A DNA stretch of 64,000 bases from Streptomyces sp. NBC_01294. Lineage in GTDB: Bacteria; Actinomycetota; Actinomycetes; Streptomycetales; Streptomycetaceae. Every line of letters starts with the position of its first letter. Positions within the stretch are counted from its first letter, which is position 1. The notes beneath the pieces were generated by a model. The model saw only the letters and a list, made by a program, of their open reading frames with translations, did not search any database and was not told the DNA's origin. The stretch lies in NCBI RefSeq assembly GCF_035917235.1, contig NZ_CP108423.1:6787501-6851500 (forward strand), in the 5' to 3' direction. The position numbers were made by a program, and so were the translations under genes. Shown here piece after piece: positions 39,175-50,216 of the stretch.

Positions 39175-40074
39175 ATGTCGCAGCCGCCCCACAACCGGAC
39201 TCCGGCGTCTTCTGCGCCTGCGCGCCCGGACGCTTCCATGTCGCTGCTGACGCACGTGATGGACCACAGTCTCGACGAGGGCTACGCGGAGGCCTCGGCC
39301 CGGCGCGAGGCGGACGGTACGGCGGGTCTGCCCCGCACGCTCAAGGCGAAACTGGGGCTCGCCGCCGGGCTCGTGGTCGCCGCCATGGTCGTCACGCTCG
39401 GTGCCGCCGAGGCGCAGATAGACGCGCCGGTGCTGGCCAAGGAGCGTCAGGAACTGATCGACCGGGTGGAGCGTTCCGACGGGCGCGTGCACGGTCTGGA
39501 GCGGGACATCGACCGGCTGAGGACGGATGTCGCCGCGCGCCAGCGGGCGGCCCTCAAGCAGCCCGGCGGGGGACAGGGCGAGCTCGTGGCGCTGCTGTCC
39601 GGTGCCACGGAGGTCCGTGGGCCGGGGGTCAAGCTGGTGGTGGACGACGCGAAGGGCGCGTCCTCGGGCGGCGGTGGCGGACCGCGCGAGAGCGCCGGCT
39701 TCTCGGACACCGGCCGGCTCCGCGACCGCGACATGCAGAAGATCGTCAACGGGCTGTGGCAGTCCGGGGCGGAGGCCGTCTCCATCAACGGTCAGCGGCT
39801 GACGGCCTTGTCGGCGATCAGGGCCGCGGGTGACGCGATACTGGTCGACAACCGGCCGCTGGTGCCGCCGTACGAAGTGCTGGCGGTGGGGGACAAGAAG
39901 CGGCTCGGGACGGCCTTCCAGGACTCGGTGGACGGCCAGTACCTGCACGTGCTGCAGGAGAGCTACGGGATTCGCTACACCCTGTCCGCCGCGGACGAGG
40001 TGACGCTGCCGGCCGCCTCCAGCCTGACCGTACGTACAGCTACACCGGTAGAGCAGCAGAAGGGTGCATCGTGA
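39175..40074 (+). CDS. DUF881 family membrane protein (first copy)
   Basis: 299 residues from ATG 39175; an internal ATG (MSLLTHVMDHSLDEGYAEAS) is a possible later start. One membrane helix (around LGLAAGLVVAAMVVTLGAAEA) precedes a coiled coil (RQELIDRVERSDGRVHGLERDIDRLR) and an extracytoplasmic DUF881 domain (VRGPGVKLVVDDAKG, MQKIVNGLWQSGAEAVSINGQRLTALSAIR). Members are YlxW-like and linked with cell-division or envelope loci. The stop overlaps the start of the next gene by four bases. It corresponds in position to mycobacterial Rv1823. Confidence 0.88.
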   Translation: MSQPPHNRTPASSAPARPDASMSLLTHVMDHSLDEGYAEASARREADGTAGLPRTLKAKLGLAAGLVVAAMVVTLGAAEAQIDAPVLAKERQELIDRVERSDGRVHGLERDIDRLRTDVAARQRAALKQPGGGQGELVALLSGATEVRGPGVKLVVDDAKGASSGGGGGPRESAGFSDTGRLRDRDMQKIVNGLWQSGAEAVSINGQRLTALSAIRAAGDAILVDNRPLVPPYEVLAVGDKKRLGTAFQDSVDGQYLHVLQESYGIRYTLSAADEVTLPAASSLTVRTATPVEQQKGAS

Positions 40075-40403
40075 TCGCGGTACTGGGCCTCTTGGCCGGA
40101 GTGGTGGTCGGACTTCTGGTCCGGCCCGAAGTACCGGCCGTGGTGGAGCCATATCTGCCGATCGCCGTGGTGGCGGCGCTGGACGCGGTGTTCGGCGGTC
40201 TGCGCGCGATGCTCGACGGCATCTTCGTGGACAAGGTCTTCGTGGTGTCGTTCCTGTCGAACGTGGTCGTGGCCGCGCTGATCGTCTTCCTCGGCGACCA
40301 GCTGGGCGTCGGCTCCCAGCTGTCCACGGGTGTGGTCGTGGTCCTCGGCATCCGCATCTTCTCCAACGCGGCGGCCATCCGCCGGCACGTGTTCCGGGCG
40401 TGA
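40071..40403 (+). CDS. sbp: Small basic protein family (DUF1290/Sbp) membrane protein
   Basis: 110 residues from GTG 40071, overlapping the previous stop. Three hydrophobic helices are visible (IAVLGLLAGVVVGLLVRPEV, VVSFLSNVVVAALIVFLGDQL, STGVVVVLGIRIFSNAAAI), with the family hallmark VVAALDAVFGGLRAMLDG. Sbp proteins lie between DUF881/YlxW genes in Gram-positive bacteria; their function is unclear, possibly in division or envelope assembly. Equivalent position: Rv1824. Confidence 0.9.
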   Translation: MIAVLGLLAGVVVGLLVRPEVPAVVEPYLPIAVVAALDAVFGGLRAMLDGIFVDKVFVVSFLSNVVVAALIVFLGDQLGVGSQLSTGVVVVLGIRIFSNAAAIRRHVFRA

Positions 40404-40408
40404 GGCCG

Positions 40409-41197
40409 ATGAGTACGAACGAGAGTCCCGAAGAGCCGGCGGGTGCCGGGCGTCCGCCGCAGGACGCCCCGGGGCAGCCCGAGGAGACGGGCCGGCAGCG
40501 GCTCGCGGCCGGGCTGTGGCCGCCGCGGGTGAGCCGCGCCCAACTGATCGTGGCGCTGCTGCTGTTCGTCCTGGGCCTGGGTCTGGCCATCCAGGTCCGG
40601 TCGAACGACTCCGGCGCGCTGCGCGGGGCCCGTCAGGAGGACCTCGTACGGATCCTCGACGAGCTCGACGGGCGGACCCAGCGCCTGGAGGACGAGAAGC
40701 AGCGGCTGGAGGACCAGCGGCGGGAGCTGGAGAGCAGCTCCAACCAGGCGGAAGAGGCCCGCAGGCAGACCGTGGAGAAGGAGCGTCAACTCGGGATCCT
40801 GGCCGGTACGGTGGCAGCGCAGGGTCCCGGTATCACGCTGAAGATCACCGATACCACGGGCCAGGTGCAGTCCGACCAGCTGCTGGACACCCTCCAGGAG
40901 CTGCGGGCGGCCGGGGCCGAGGCGATCCAGATCAACGGGGTGCGCATCGTGGCGGGCTCGTACTTCTCGGACGAGAACGGCGGGGTGGCGATCGACGGTA
41001 AGAAGATCACACAGCCCTACGAGTTCAGGGTGATCGGCAAGCCCCAGGATCTGGAGCCGGCGCTCAACATTCCCGGCGGTGTCGTGCAGACGCTGGAGAA
41101 GGAGCAGGCCACCGTCGCCGTCACACGGTCGGCGAAGATCGTTGTGGATGCCTTGCGGGCTGCGAAGCAGCCTGACTACGCTCGGTCGTCATCGTGA
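40409..41197 (+). CDS. DUF881 family membrane protein (second copy)
   Basis: 262 residues from ATG 40409, five bases after the DUF1290 stop. A Pro/Glu-rich cytoplasmic leader precedes one helix (AQLIVALLLFVLGLGLAIQV), a coiled coil (ILDELDGRTQRLEDEKQRLE through KERQLGILAG), and the DUF881 domain (GPGITLKITDTTGQ, LLDTLQELRAAGAEAIQING, KKITQPYEFRVIGKP). It is a paralogue of the gene two positions upstream, and the three form one transcript. Equivalent position: Rv1825. In mycobacteria gcvH follows; here a 193-bp gap without a gene follows instead. Confidence 0.9.
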   Translation: MSTNESPEEPAGAGRPPQDAPGQPEETGRQRLAAGLWPPRVSRAQLIVALLLFVLGLGLAIQVRSNDSGALRGARQEDLVRILDELDGRTQRLEDEKQRLEDQRRELESSSNQAEEARRQTVEKERQLGILAGTVAAQGPGITLKITDTTGQVQSDQLLDTLQELRAAGAEAIQINGVRIVAGSYFSDENGGVAIDGKKITQPYEFRVIGKPQDLEPALNIPGGVVQTLEKEQATVAVTRSAKIVVDALRAAKQPDYARSSS

Positions 41198-41390
41198 TGA
41201 TGCGGAGTGGAGAGTGGAGCGGCTCACGCGGGCTGAGGCCTGCGGGGGGTCGGCGCACCGAAGTCGCGGTGCGTGGTGGAAACTGTCTGGTGGTTACGGA
41301 CGTTGTGAGAATGTCCGGGTCGGCAGGTGTCTGCATTCGGAGTTCGTCCTGCCCCACGGGCGGGTCTGTTTCGGTCAAGGGGAATCGCCC

Positions 41391-42227
41391 GTGAAGTTGT
41401 TTGAGAAGTTGTTCGGCAAGAAGAACCGCGAGGAAAGCGGCGCGGCACGGCACCGCGCGGGGCACGGCGACGTGGAAGGGCAGGGCGACCGGCCGCTCTT
41501 CCGCGACGAGGTTGCCGGTGCGGGTGATGTTTCCGGCGCCCCCGGCGCGTCGGCTGTTGACCCTGCTGGTACCGGACGCATAGGTTTCGGTGAACCATCA
41601 ACCTCAAGTGCGGGTGGAGGGTTTGCCCCCGACCCGTACGCCACCAATGCCTCCGCGGGGCAGCCGCGGCGCGAGGAGCCGTCCATGTCGGCCGAGCAGA
41701 TTTGCAGCAGGTGCGGACACCGCAGCGATGCGGCCAGTCGGTTCTGCTCCAACTGCGGCGCGCCGCTGCGGGCGGGTCTGACGCCGGAGCGTGCCTCGGA
41801 GACCACGTCCACCATCTCGATCTCGGGCCTGGAGGCCTACGAGGCCGAGGTGTCGGGACAACCGCACGTGTCGTCCTCACTGTCTCCCGAGGCCCAGGCC
41901 GCGGTGGAAGCACTGCCCCCCGGTTCCGCTCTGCTCATCGTGCGGCGCGGTCCCAACTCCGGTAGCCGCTTCCTGCTGGACGGCGAGCTGACCACGGCCG
42001 GCCGGCACCCGCAGAGCGACATCTTCCTGGACGACGTCACCGTCTCCCGGCGCCATGTCGAATTCCGCAGGAGCCAGGACGGCGGATTCACCGTCTCCGA
42101 TGTGGGCAGCCTCAACGGCACGTACGTGAACCGTGAACCGATCGACTCCGTCGCCCTGCACAACGGCGACGAGGTGCAGATCGGCAAGTACCGGCTGGTC
42201 TTCTACGCGAGCCTGCGGGGCATCTGA
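41391..42227 (+). CDS. FHA-domain signalling protein, GarA/OdhI-like, with added zinc ribbon
   Basis: 278 residues from GTG 41391, preceded by AAGGGGA. A Gly/Ala-rich N-terminal region (1-100) leads to a zinc ribbon with two CxxC knuckles (CSRCGHRSDAASRFCSNCG). The phosphorylation motif ASETTSTISI matches the ETTS motif phosphorylated by PknB/PknG-type kinases in GarA and OdhI. The C-terminal FHA domain has GRHPQSDIFLDDVTVSRRHV and DVGSLNGTYVNREP. In relatives, the unphosphorylated protein inhibits 2-oxoglutarate dehydrogenase and tunes glutamate metabolism. The long N-terminus and zinc ribbon are absent from GarA. It is 20 bp upstream of the ftsR-like gene. Confidence 0.9.
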   Translation: MKLFEKLFGKKNREESGAARHRAGHGDVEGQGDRPLFRDEVAGAGDVSGAPGASAVDPAGTGRIGFGEPSTSSAGGGFAPDPYATNASAGQPRREEPSMSAEQICSRCGHRSDAASRFCSNCGAPLRAGLTPERASETTSTISISGLEAYEAEVSGQPHVSSSLSPEAQAAVEALPPGSALLIVRRGPNSGSRFLLDGELTTAGRHPQSDIFLDDVTVSRRHVEFRRSQDGGFTVSDVGSLNGTYVNREPIDSVALHNGDEVQIGKYRLVFYASLRGI

Positions 42228-42247
42228 CCCTGCCAAGGGAAGGTTCC

Positions 42248-43012
42248 ATGCTGCGTACCCCGACCGGCGGTGCCCCGAAGAACGGCACCGCCGGCACCGC
42301 CGGGCGGCTGGTGAGCATCGGCACCGTGCTCACCACGCTGCGTGACGAGTTCCCCGAAGTCACGATCTCGAAGATCCGTTTCCTGGAGGCGGAGGGGCTC
42401 GTCGAGCCCCGGCGCACACCTTCCGGATACCGCAAGTTCAGCACCGACGACGTGGAGCGGCTCGCCCGCATCCTGCGGCTGCAGCGCGACCACTACCTGC
42501 CGCTGAAGGTCATCCGCGAGCAGCTCGACGCGCTCGCACGCGGTGAGCAGATCCGCATCCCGGCGCCCACGGCGCACGGGGACACAACCGATCCCACCGG
42601 TCAGGCGGCCGTCTACGGCGAGGTGGGGCGCGAACGGCCCACCGTGGCCCGTGTGGGCCGCGCCGAGCTGCTCGCGGCCGCCGAGGTGGACGAGGTCCAG
42701 CTGGCCGAGTGGGAGTCGTACGGGCTGCTCGCCGAGGGCCCGGACGGCGGGTTCGACGCCGAGGCGGTCACGGTGGCCCGCCTGGTGGCCGACCTGGGGC
42801 GCTTCGGACTGGAGCCCCGGCACCTGCGCGCGATGAAGGCCGCCGCGGACCGCGAGGCGGGCCTGGTGGAGCAGGTCGTGGCACCGCTGCGCCGGCACCG
42901 CAATCCGCAGACCAGGGCGCATGCGGAGGCCACCATGAAAGAGCTCGCGGGGCTCTCCGTACGGCTCCACGAGGCGCTCGTACAGACCGCTCTCGGGGTT
43001 CGACTGCGGTGA
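42248..43012 (+). CDS. ftsR: MerR-family transcriptional regulator FtsR
   Basis: 254 residues from ATG 42248. The MerR DNA-binding domain begins after a ~20-residue leader: SIGTVLTTLRDEFPEVTISK, IRFLEAEGLVEPRRTPSGYRKFS, VERLARILRLQRDHYLPLKVIREQL. Position right after the GarA-like gene and before DUF151 matches FtsR (corynebacterial Cg1631, mycobacterial Rv1828), an activator of ftsZ in Corynebacterium. The C-terminal helical domain is a likely dimer/ligand domain. No metal-binding cysteines are present. Confidence 0.88.
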   Translation: MLRTPTGGAPKNGTAGTAGRLVSIGTVLTTLRDEFPEVTISKIRFLEAEGLVEPRRTPSGYRKFSTDDVERLARILRLQRDHYLPLKVIREQLDALARGEQIRIPAPTAHGDTTDPTGQAAVYGEVGRERPTVARVGRAELLAAAEVDEVQLAEWESYGLLAEGPDGGFDAEAVTVARLVADLGRFGLEPRHLRAMKAAADREAGLVEQVVAPLRRHRNPQTRAHAEATMKELAGLSVRLHEALVQTALGVRLR

Positions 43013-43064
43013 CGCAGGGGGGCCCGACTACCCAAACCTGCCGGGCAGGTCCTAGGGTTGCTGT

Positions 43065-43538
43065 GTGAACGAGCTCGACGTTGTGGGTGTCCGGGTGGAA
43101 ATGCCCTCCAACCAACCGATCGTGCTCCTGCGTGAAGTGGGAGGCGACCGGTACCTCCCCATCTGGATCGGACCAGGGGAGGCGACCGCCATTGCCTTCG
43201 CGCAGCAGGGGATGGCCCCTGCCCGGCCGCTGACGCACGACCTGTTCAAGGACGTGCTGGAGGCGATCGGCGAGGAGCTCACCGAGGTCCGGATCACGGA
43301 TCTGCGGGAGGGCGTCTTCTACGCGGAGCTCGTCTTCGCCAGCGGGGTCGAGGTGAGTGCGCGGCCTTCCGACGCCATAGCGCTCGCCCTGCGGACGGGG
43401 ACGCCGATCTACGGCAGTGACGGCGTGCTGGACGACGCCGGAATCGCCATTCCGGACGAGCAGGAGGACGAGGTGGAGAAGTTCCGCGAGTTCCTCGATC
43501 AGATCTCCCCCGAGGACTTCGGCACCGGCCCGCAGTGA
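43065..43538 (+). CDS. Bifunctional nuclease family protein (DUF151)
   Basis: 157 residues from GTG 43065; a TAGGGT box 7-12 bases upstream suggests a near-leaderless mRNA. The family core is clear: PIVLLREVGGDRYLPIWIGP, EATAIAFAQQG, THDLFKDVLEAIG, FYAELVFASGVEVSARPSDAIALALR. An acidic tail (DEQEDEVEKFREFLDQISPE) ends the protein. Some members show DNase/RNase activity in vitro; the biological role in actinobacteria is unclear. The order ftsR-DUF151-MerR equals Rv1828-Rv1829-Rv1830. Confidence 0.9.
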   Translation: MNELDVVGVRVEMPSNQPIVLLREVGGDRYLPIWIGPGEATAIAFAQQGMAPARPLTHDLFKDVLEAIGEELTEVRITDLREGVFYAELVFASGVEVSARPSDAIALALRTGTPIYGSDGVLDDAGIAIPDEQEDEVEKFREFLDQISPEDFGTGPQ

Positions 43539-43631
43539 GGTGTCGGACGCGTCGTCCACGGGGATCTTCCGGCCCATTCGAGTAGCCTTTCCCCGCAAAG
43601 GGATACGGGAAACCACTCTCAGGGTGATTAT

Positions 43632-43649
43632 CACTCGGCGTGCCGAGTG
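43632..43649. promoter_or_regulatory. Palindromic site ahead of the second MerR gene
   Basis: CACTCGGC-GT-GCCGAGTG is an 8-bp perfect inverted repeat, 70 bp upstream of the MerR start codon. A second short dyad, ACCTT-C-AAGGT (about 43683-43693), lies closer to the start and resembles the spaced dyads bound by MerR proteins. Autoregulation is plausible. Confidence 0.45.
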
Positions 43650-43719
43650 TGGCGATCGTTGACGCACCCCTGGTGACTGCCTACCTTCAAGGTGGGCAGG
43701 TCAAGGACGGAGGGTCGGC

Positions 43720-44358
43720 GTGAGGATCACGGGCGACGGTACGACCGGGGGCACCCCCGTACGGAGTGACGCTGGGCCGTACCCGCTGCACGGCGGTGCG
43801 GTCGGTTCCGCGCGCCGTCAGCCGGAGTCGACGCCGGTCGGACCGGTGGGCGGGGACCCGGCGCCCGAGCAGATCGGATACCGCGGGCCGACGGCGTGCG
43901 CCGCGGCCGGCATCACCTACCGGCAACTCGACTACTGGGCACGCACCGGGCTGGTGGAGCCCAGCGTGCGGGCCGCGTACGGGTCGGGCACGCAGCGGCT
44001 CTACAGCTTCCGCGACGTCGTGGTCCTCAAGATCGTCAAGCGCTTCCTGGACACCGGGGTGGCGCTGCAGAACATCCGCACGGCCGTGCAGCACCTGCAC
44101 GACCGCGAGTTCTCGGACCTCGAGCGGATGACGCTGATGAGCGACGGCGCCACCGTGTACGAGTGCACCTCGCCGGACCAGGTCGTGAGCCTGCTCCAGG
44201 GCGGGCAGGGCGTCTTCGGCATCGCCGTGGGCGTGGTCTGGCGCGACGTCGAGAGTGCGCTGTCGCAGCTGCACGGGGAGCGCGTGGAGACCGGCGAGAC
44301 CGTGGTCAGACACAACCCGACGGACGAGCTGGCGGCCCGCCGCAACCGTGCCGTCTGA
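43720..44358 (+). CDS. MerR-family regulator (Rv1830/McdR-like)
   Basis: 212 residues from GTG 43720. A Gly/Pro-rich leader of about 50 residues precedes the MerR winged helix: YRGPTACAAAGITYRQLDYW, ARTGLVEPSVRAAYGSGTQR, LYSFRDVVVLKIVKRFLDTG, then the dimer helix VALQNIRTAVQHLHDREFSD. The C-terminal part (VYECTSPDQVVSLLQGGQGV FGIAVG) matches the Rv1830 group, which controls cell division genes in mycobacteria. It is the last gene of the conserved block before dinB. A longer leader than in mycobacteria may mean the true start is internal. Confidence 0.87.
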   Translation: MRITGDGTTGGTPVRSDAGPYPLHGGAVGSARRQPESTPVGPVGGDPAPEQIGYRGPTACAAAGITYRQLDYWARTGLVEPSVRAAYGSGTQRLYSFRDVVVLKIVKRFLDTGVALQNIRTAVQHLHDREFSDLERMTLMSDGATVYECTSPDQVVSLLQGGQGVFGIAVGVVWRDVESALSQLHGERVETGETVVRHNPTDELAARRNRAV

Positions 44359-44401
44359 TCCCGCCCCGGAAATGTCAGTGCCGTAGGGCAGCATCGGGGC
44401 T

Positions 44402-45907
44402 GTGAGAGCCGCGCCGACCATCCTGCATCTGGACATGGACGCCTTCTACGCCTCGGTCGAACAGGCGTCGAAACCCAGCCTGCGGGGCAAGGCCGTCATC
44501 GTCGGCGGGCTCGGGCCGCGCGGCGTCGTCGCCACGGCGTCGTACGAGGCCAGGCGGTTCGGGGTGCACTCGGCGATGCCGATGGCGCAGGCGCGCCGGC
44601 TCTGCCCGAACGGCGCCTGTCTGATTCCGCGCTTCAGCCTCTACCGGCAGGTCAGCGACGTGGTGATGGCCATGCTGCGCGAGCTGTCGCCGCTGGTGGA
44701 GCCGCTCAGCCTGGACGAGGCCTTCGTGGACCTGGAGGCGGGCGGGGTCGCCTTCGACTCGCCGGCCGCGCGGGCCACGGGGGAGCGGCTGCGGGCGGAC
44801 ATCAGGGCCGCCACCGGGCTCAGCGGCTCGGTCGGACTGGCCGGGTCGAAGATGCTGGCCAAGGTGGCCTCCGAGGAGGCCAAACCGGCCGGGCTGCTGC
44901 TGATCGAGCCGGGGACGGAGCGGGAGCTGCTCGCGCCGATGTCGGTACGGACGCTGCCCGGGGTGGGGCCGGCCACCGGCGAGCACCTGCGCCGCGCCGG
45001 GATCACCACGGTGGGCGAGCTGGTGGAGGCCGGGGAGGACGAGCTGGTCCGGATGGTCGGCCGCGCGCACGGTACGGGCCTGTACCGGATGGCGCTGGGG
45101 CTCGACGACCGGCCGGTGGTCGCGGAGCGGGACGCGAAGTCGGTGTCGGTCGAGGACACCTTCGACGTGGACCTGCACGACCGCGTACGGATCCGGAACG
45201 AGGTGCAGCGGCTCGCCGACCGCTGTGTGCAGCGGCTCAAGGGGTCGGGGCACTCGGGGCGCACGATCGTGCTCAAGGTGCGCCGGTACGACTTCTCCAC
45301 GCTGACGCGGTCCGAGACGCTGCGCGGGCCCACGGACGACCCCGGAGTGGTGCGGGAGGCGGCCGCGAGGCTGCTGGAAGGCGTGGACACCACCGGCGGC
45401 GTGCGACTGCTGGGAGTGGGGGTGACCGGGCTGGCGGACTACACGCAGGAGGATCTCTTCGCACAGGTGCTCGCCGCCGAGGCGGAGGAGGCAGCTGCAG
45501 TGGCAGGTGCAGTGGCAGGTGCGGGAGGTGACAGCGGTGGAGGTGGGGCGGCTGGGGTGGTCGGGGAGGCCGGGTCTGCAGGGGTGGCCAGGGCGGCCGA
45601 GCCGGAAGTCTCCGACGGGGCCGCAGGGGCCCTGAGGGGTGCGGAGCCGGCCGGGGGGCCCGAGCCGGCTCCGGAGCGGCGGTGGGCCGCCGGGAGCGAC
45701 GTACGGCACGCGGTGTACGGGCCCGGGTGGGTGCAGGGCAGCGGGGTCGGGAGGGTGACCGTACGGTTCGAGCAGCCCGGATCGGAGCCCGGCCGGGTGC
45801 GGACCTTCCTGGTGGACGACCCCGAGCTGGAGCCGTCCGATCCGCTGCCGCTGGTGGGGGACGCGGGTCCGGGGGCCGCGGAGCCGGGGGCCGCGGGTCC
45901 GGAATGA
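44402..45907 (+). CDS. dinB: DNA polymerase IV with an added C-terminal beta-barrel-like domain
   Basis: 501 residues from GTG 44402. Y-family catalytic motifs: ILHLDMDAFYASVE (first Asp pair), ATASYEARRFGVHSAMP, and PLSLDEAFVDL (Asp-Glu). The thumb has TLPGVGPATGEHLRRAGI and the little finger follows (YDFSTLTRSETL). Beyond about residue 360 the usual enzyme ends; here an Ala/Gly/Val-rich linker with internal VAGA repeats leads to a compact domain at about 425-485 (GSDVRHAVYGPGWVQGSGVG, RVTVRFEQPGS). This resembles the small Tudor/SH3-like barrels at the C-terminus of UvrD/PcrA helicases. Pol IV performs error-prone bypass synthesis. Confidence 0.92.
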   Translation: MRAAPTILHLDMDAFYASVEQASKPSLRGKAVIVGGLGPRGVVATASYEARRFGVHSAMPMAQARRLCPNGACLIPRFSLYRQVSDVVMAMLRELSPLVEPLSLDEAFVDLEAGGVAFDSPAARATGERLRADIRAATGLSGSVGLAGSKMLAKVASEEAKPAGLLLIEPGTERELLAPMSVRTLPGVGPATGEHLRRAGITTVGELVEAGEDELVRMVGRAHGTGLYRMALGLDDRPVVAERDAKSVSVEDTFDVDLHDRVRIRNEVQRLADRCVQRLKGSGHSGRTIVLKVRRYDFSTLTRSETLRGPTDDPGVVREAAARLLEGVDTTGGVRLLGVGVTGLADYTQEDLFAQVLAAEAEEAAAVAGAVAGAGGDSGGGGAAGVVGEAGSAGVARAAEPEVSDGAAGALRGAEPAGGPEPAPERRWAAGSDVRHAVYGPGWVQGSGVGRVTVRFEQPGSEPGRVRTFLVDDPELEPSDPLPLVGDAGPGAAEPGAAGPE

Positions 45908-45996
45908 TCCGCGAGGCCCGGGACCCGGGGATTCCGCGAGCCCGGGCCCCGGGACCCCGACGGTCCCGCAGCCCCGGCCCTCCGCAGCCCGCCCGC

Positions 45997-46362
45997 TCAG
46001 CCCTCGTCGCCCGCCAGCCGGCCGAAGTCGCTGTGGAACTCGCTCGGGAGGGTCGTGTCCAGGCCGTAGTGGTGGTAAAGCTGCAGCTCCTGTTCGGGGG
46101 AGAGGTGGCGGCCGACGCCGAAGTCCGGGGCGTCCCTGATGAGGGAGCGGTCGAAGGGCACCCGCAGGGTGTCGCCCACCATCTCGCTCGGCTCCAGCGG
46201 GACGAAGGCGTCCCGGCTGAACATGCCCGTGCGGACGGCCGCCCATTCCGGGACGCCCGTGGCATCGTCGAGGTAGACCTCGTCGATGGTGCCGATCTTG
46301 GTGCCGTTGCGGTCGAACGCCTTGCGGCCGATCAGGCTGCGCGGATCGATGTCGGTCTGCAC
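45997..46362 (-). CDS. PRC-barrel domain protein
   Basis: 121 residues from GTG 46362, with GGAGGGAC upstream; the open frame extends further without support. The PRC-barrel core is visible: SLIGRKAFDRNGTKIGTIDE, VYLDDATGVPEWAAVRTG, FVPLEPSEM. The C-terminal half (LSPEQELQLYHHYGLD) is typical of the actinobacterial stress-associated PRC-barrel proteins. No catalytic residues are known. It is convergent with dinB and divergent from the gcvP riboswitch. Confidence 0.87.
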   Translation of the reverse strand: MQTDIDPRSLIGRKAFDRNGTKIGTIDEVYLDDATGVPEWAAVRTGMFSRDAFVPLEPSEMVGDTLRVPFDRSLIRDAPDFGVGRHLSPEQELQLYHHYGLDTTLPSEFHSDFGRLAGDEG

Positions 46363-46479
46363 GGTCCCTCCAAATGGTCGCAACTCCTCCGTAATGACTA
46401 CAGAAGTGCATATCCGCAGTGGAGGCCACTCGGGGAGGGTCCGGATCCTCGCTGGTAGGCTGGGTGACGGCTGTCGACC

Positions 46480-46712
46480 CTGTGCGGGAGAGTCCTCCGA
46501 GTGAACGAGACGGAGGCGCCGAAGGAGCAAATCCTCCCCGGAATCTCTCAGGCATACGTACCGCACGGACGAGGCCACTCTGGAAAGCAGGGGCGGGTAC
46601 CGGGCGCGCAGTGCCGGTTCCCCTCCTCACCGACGGTGAAAGCCGGAGCTCTCGGGCGACCCCCCTGACTCCGGTGAAACTCTCAGGTTGAGATGACAGA
46701 GGGGGAGGCCGT
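46480..46712 (+). ncRNA. Tandem glycine riboswitch ahead of gcvP
   Basis: Two aptamers are visible. Aptamer 1 (about 46480-46580) contains GCGGGAGAG, then GGCGCCGAAGGAGCAA and AATCTCTCAGGCA. Aptamer 2 (about 46585-46712) contains GACGGTGAAAGCCGGAGC, then GAAACTCTCAGGT and GATGACAGAGGGGGAGG. These are the conserved blocks of glycine-sensing tandem riboswitches. Glycine binding would switch on gcvP expression; the gcvP start is about 58 bases downstream. No separate expression-platform hairpin is obvious to me. Confidence 0.95.
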
Positions 46713-46769
46713 CCGGGTGCCCGCGCCGTGGTGCCCCTCGCAGGTCATACGACCAGGAGGCCTCCGTAC

Positions 46770-49655
<2,886 letters not shown>

Positions 49656-49693
49656 GTCGTCCCGCGACGGATGAGCGTCGTATGACATGAGCG

Positions 49694-49730
49694 AGGGGCC
49701 GGTCCGGGAGAGTCTCCCGGACCGGCCCCT
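49694..49730. terminator. Terminator hairpin after gcvP
   Basis: A perfect 17-bp stem (49694-49710 with 49714-49730) with a 3-base loop, 39 bp after the gcvP stop and before the convergent DUF5999 gene. Confidence 0.88.
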
Positions 49731-49766
49731 TCGTCGTGGTCACCGTCGGTCGGGCCCGTTCTTCGC

Positions 49767-49955
49767 CTACGCGGCCGCGAGCGGTCGGTGCGGGGCGATG
49801 ATCTGGCCGTCCGGCAGCAGCTCACCGGTGTCCTCGAAGAGCAGGACGCCATTGCACAGCAGGCTCCAGCCCTGTTCCGGGTGGTTGGCCACAGGGCGCG
49901 CGGCCTCCCGGTCGGCGGATTCGGCTGACGGGCAGGCAGGCTGGTGCTGGCACAT
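49767..49955 (-). CDS. DUF5999 family small protein
   Basis: 62 residues from ATG 49955, chosen because the Streptomyces family starts with MCQHQPACPSA; 19 further codons upstream are not conserved. The rest reads EQGWSLLCNGVLLFEDTGEL, LPDGQIIAPHRP. Two N-terminal Cys-His pairs could bind a metal. The function is unknown. It is convergent with gcvP. Confidence 0.85.
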   Translation of the reverse strand: MCQHQPACPSAESADREAARPVANHPEQGWSLLCNGVLLFEDTGELLPDGQIIAPHRPLAAA

Positions 49956-50216
49956 GGATGCGTTCTTTCGCTGCGGTGTGGTCTGCGTGCTACGGCTCGA
50001 TGCGTGATTCATGGCCGTCCCCCTGGGTCATCCCCGCACCCGCGGGGAGCATGTCCTCAGTCTTCCCCCACGACAGCCGCTTCGCAGGTATTTCCCGGCA
50101 GCTGTCCTCACAGATTGAAGACGCATCACTCGTGCGGGCGGTTCAGGCCAACTCCCCTGTCATTTTGGATGGTTCGCGGATGACCCCAGGGGACTAGGCC
50201 GAATGGGTGATTCGGG

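Noticed and set aside
41198..41390. Remnant of gcvH between the DUF881 and FHA genes
   Set aside because: The gap is too short and no lipoyl-domain motif is visible in any frame, so I treat gcvH as simply absent here.
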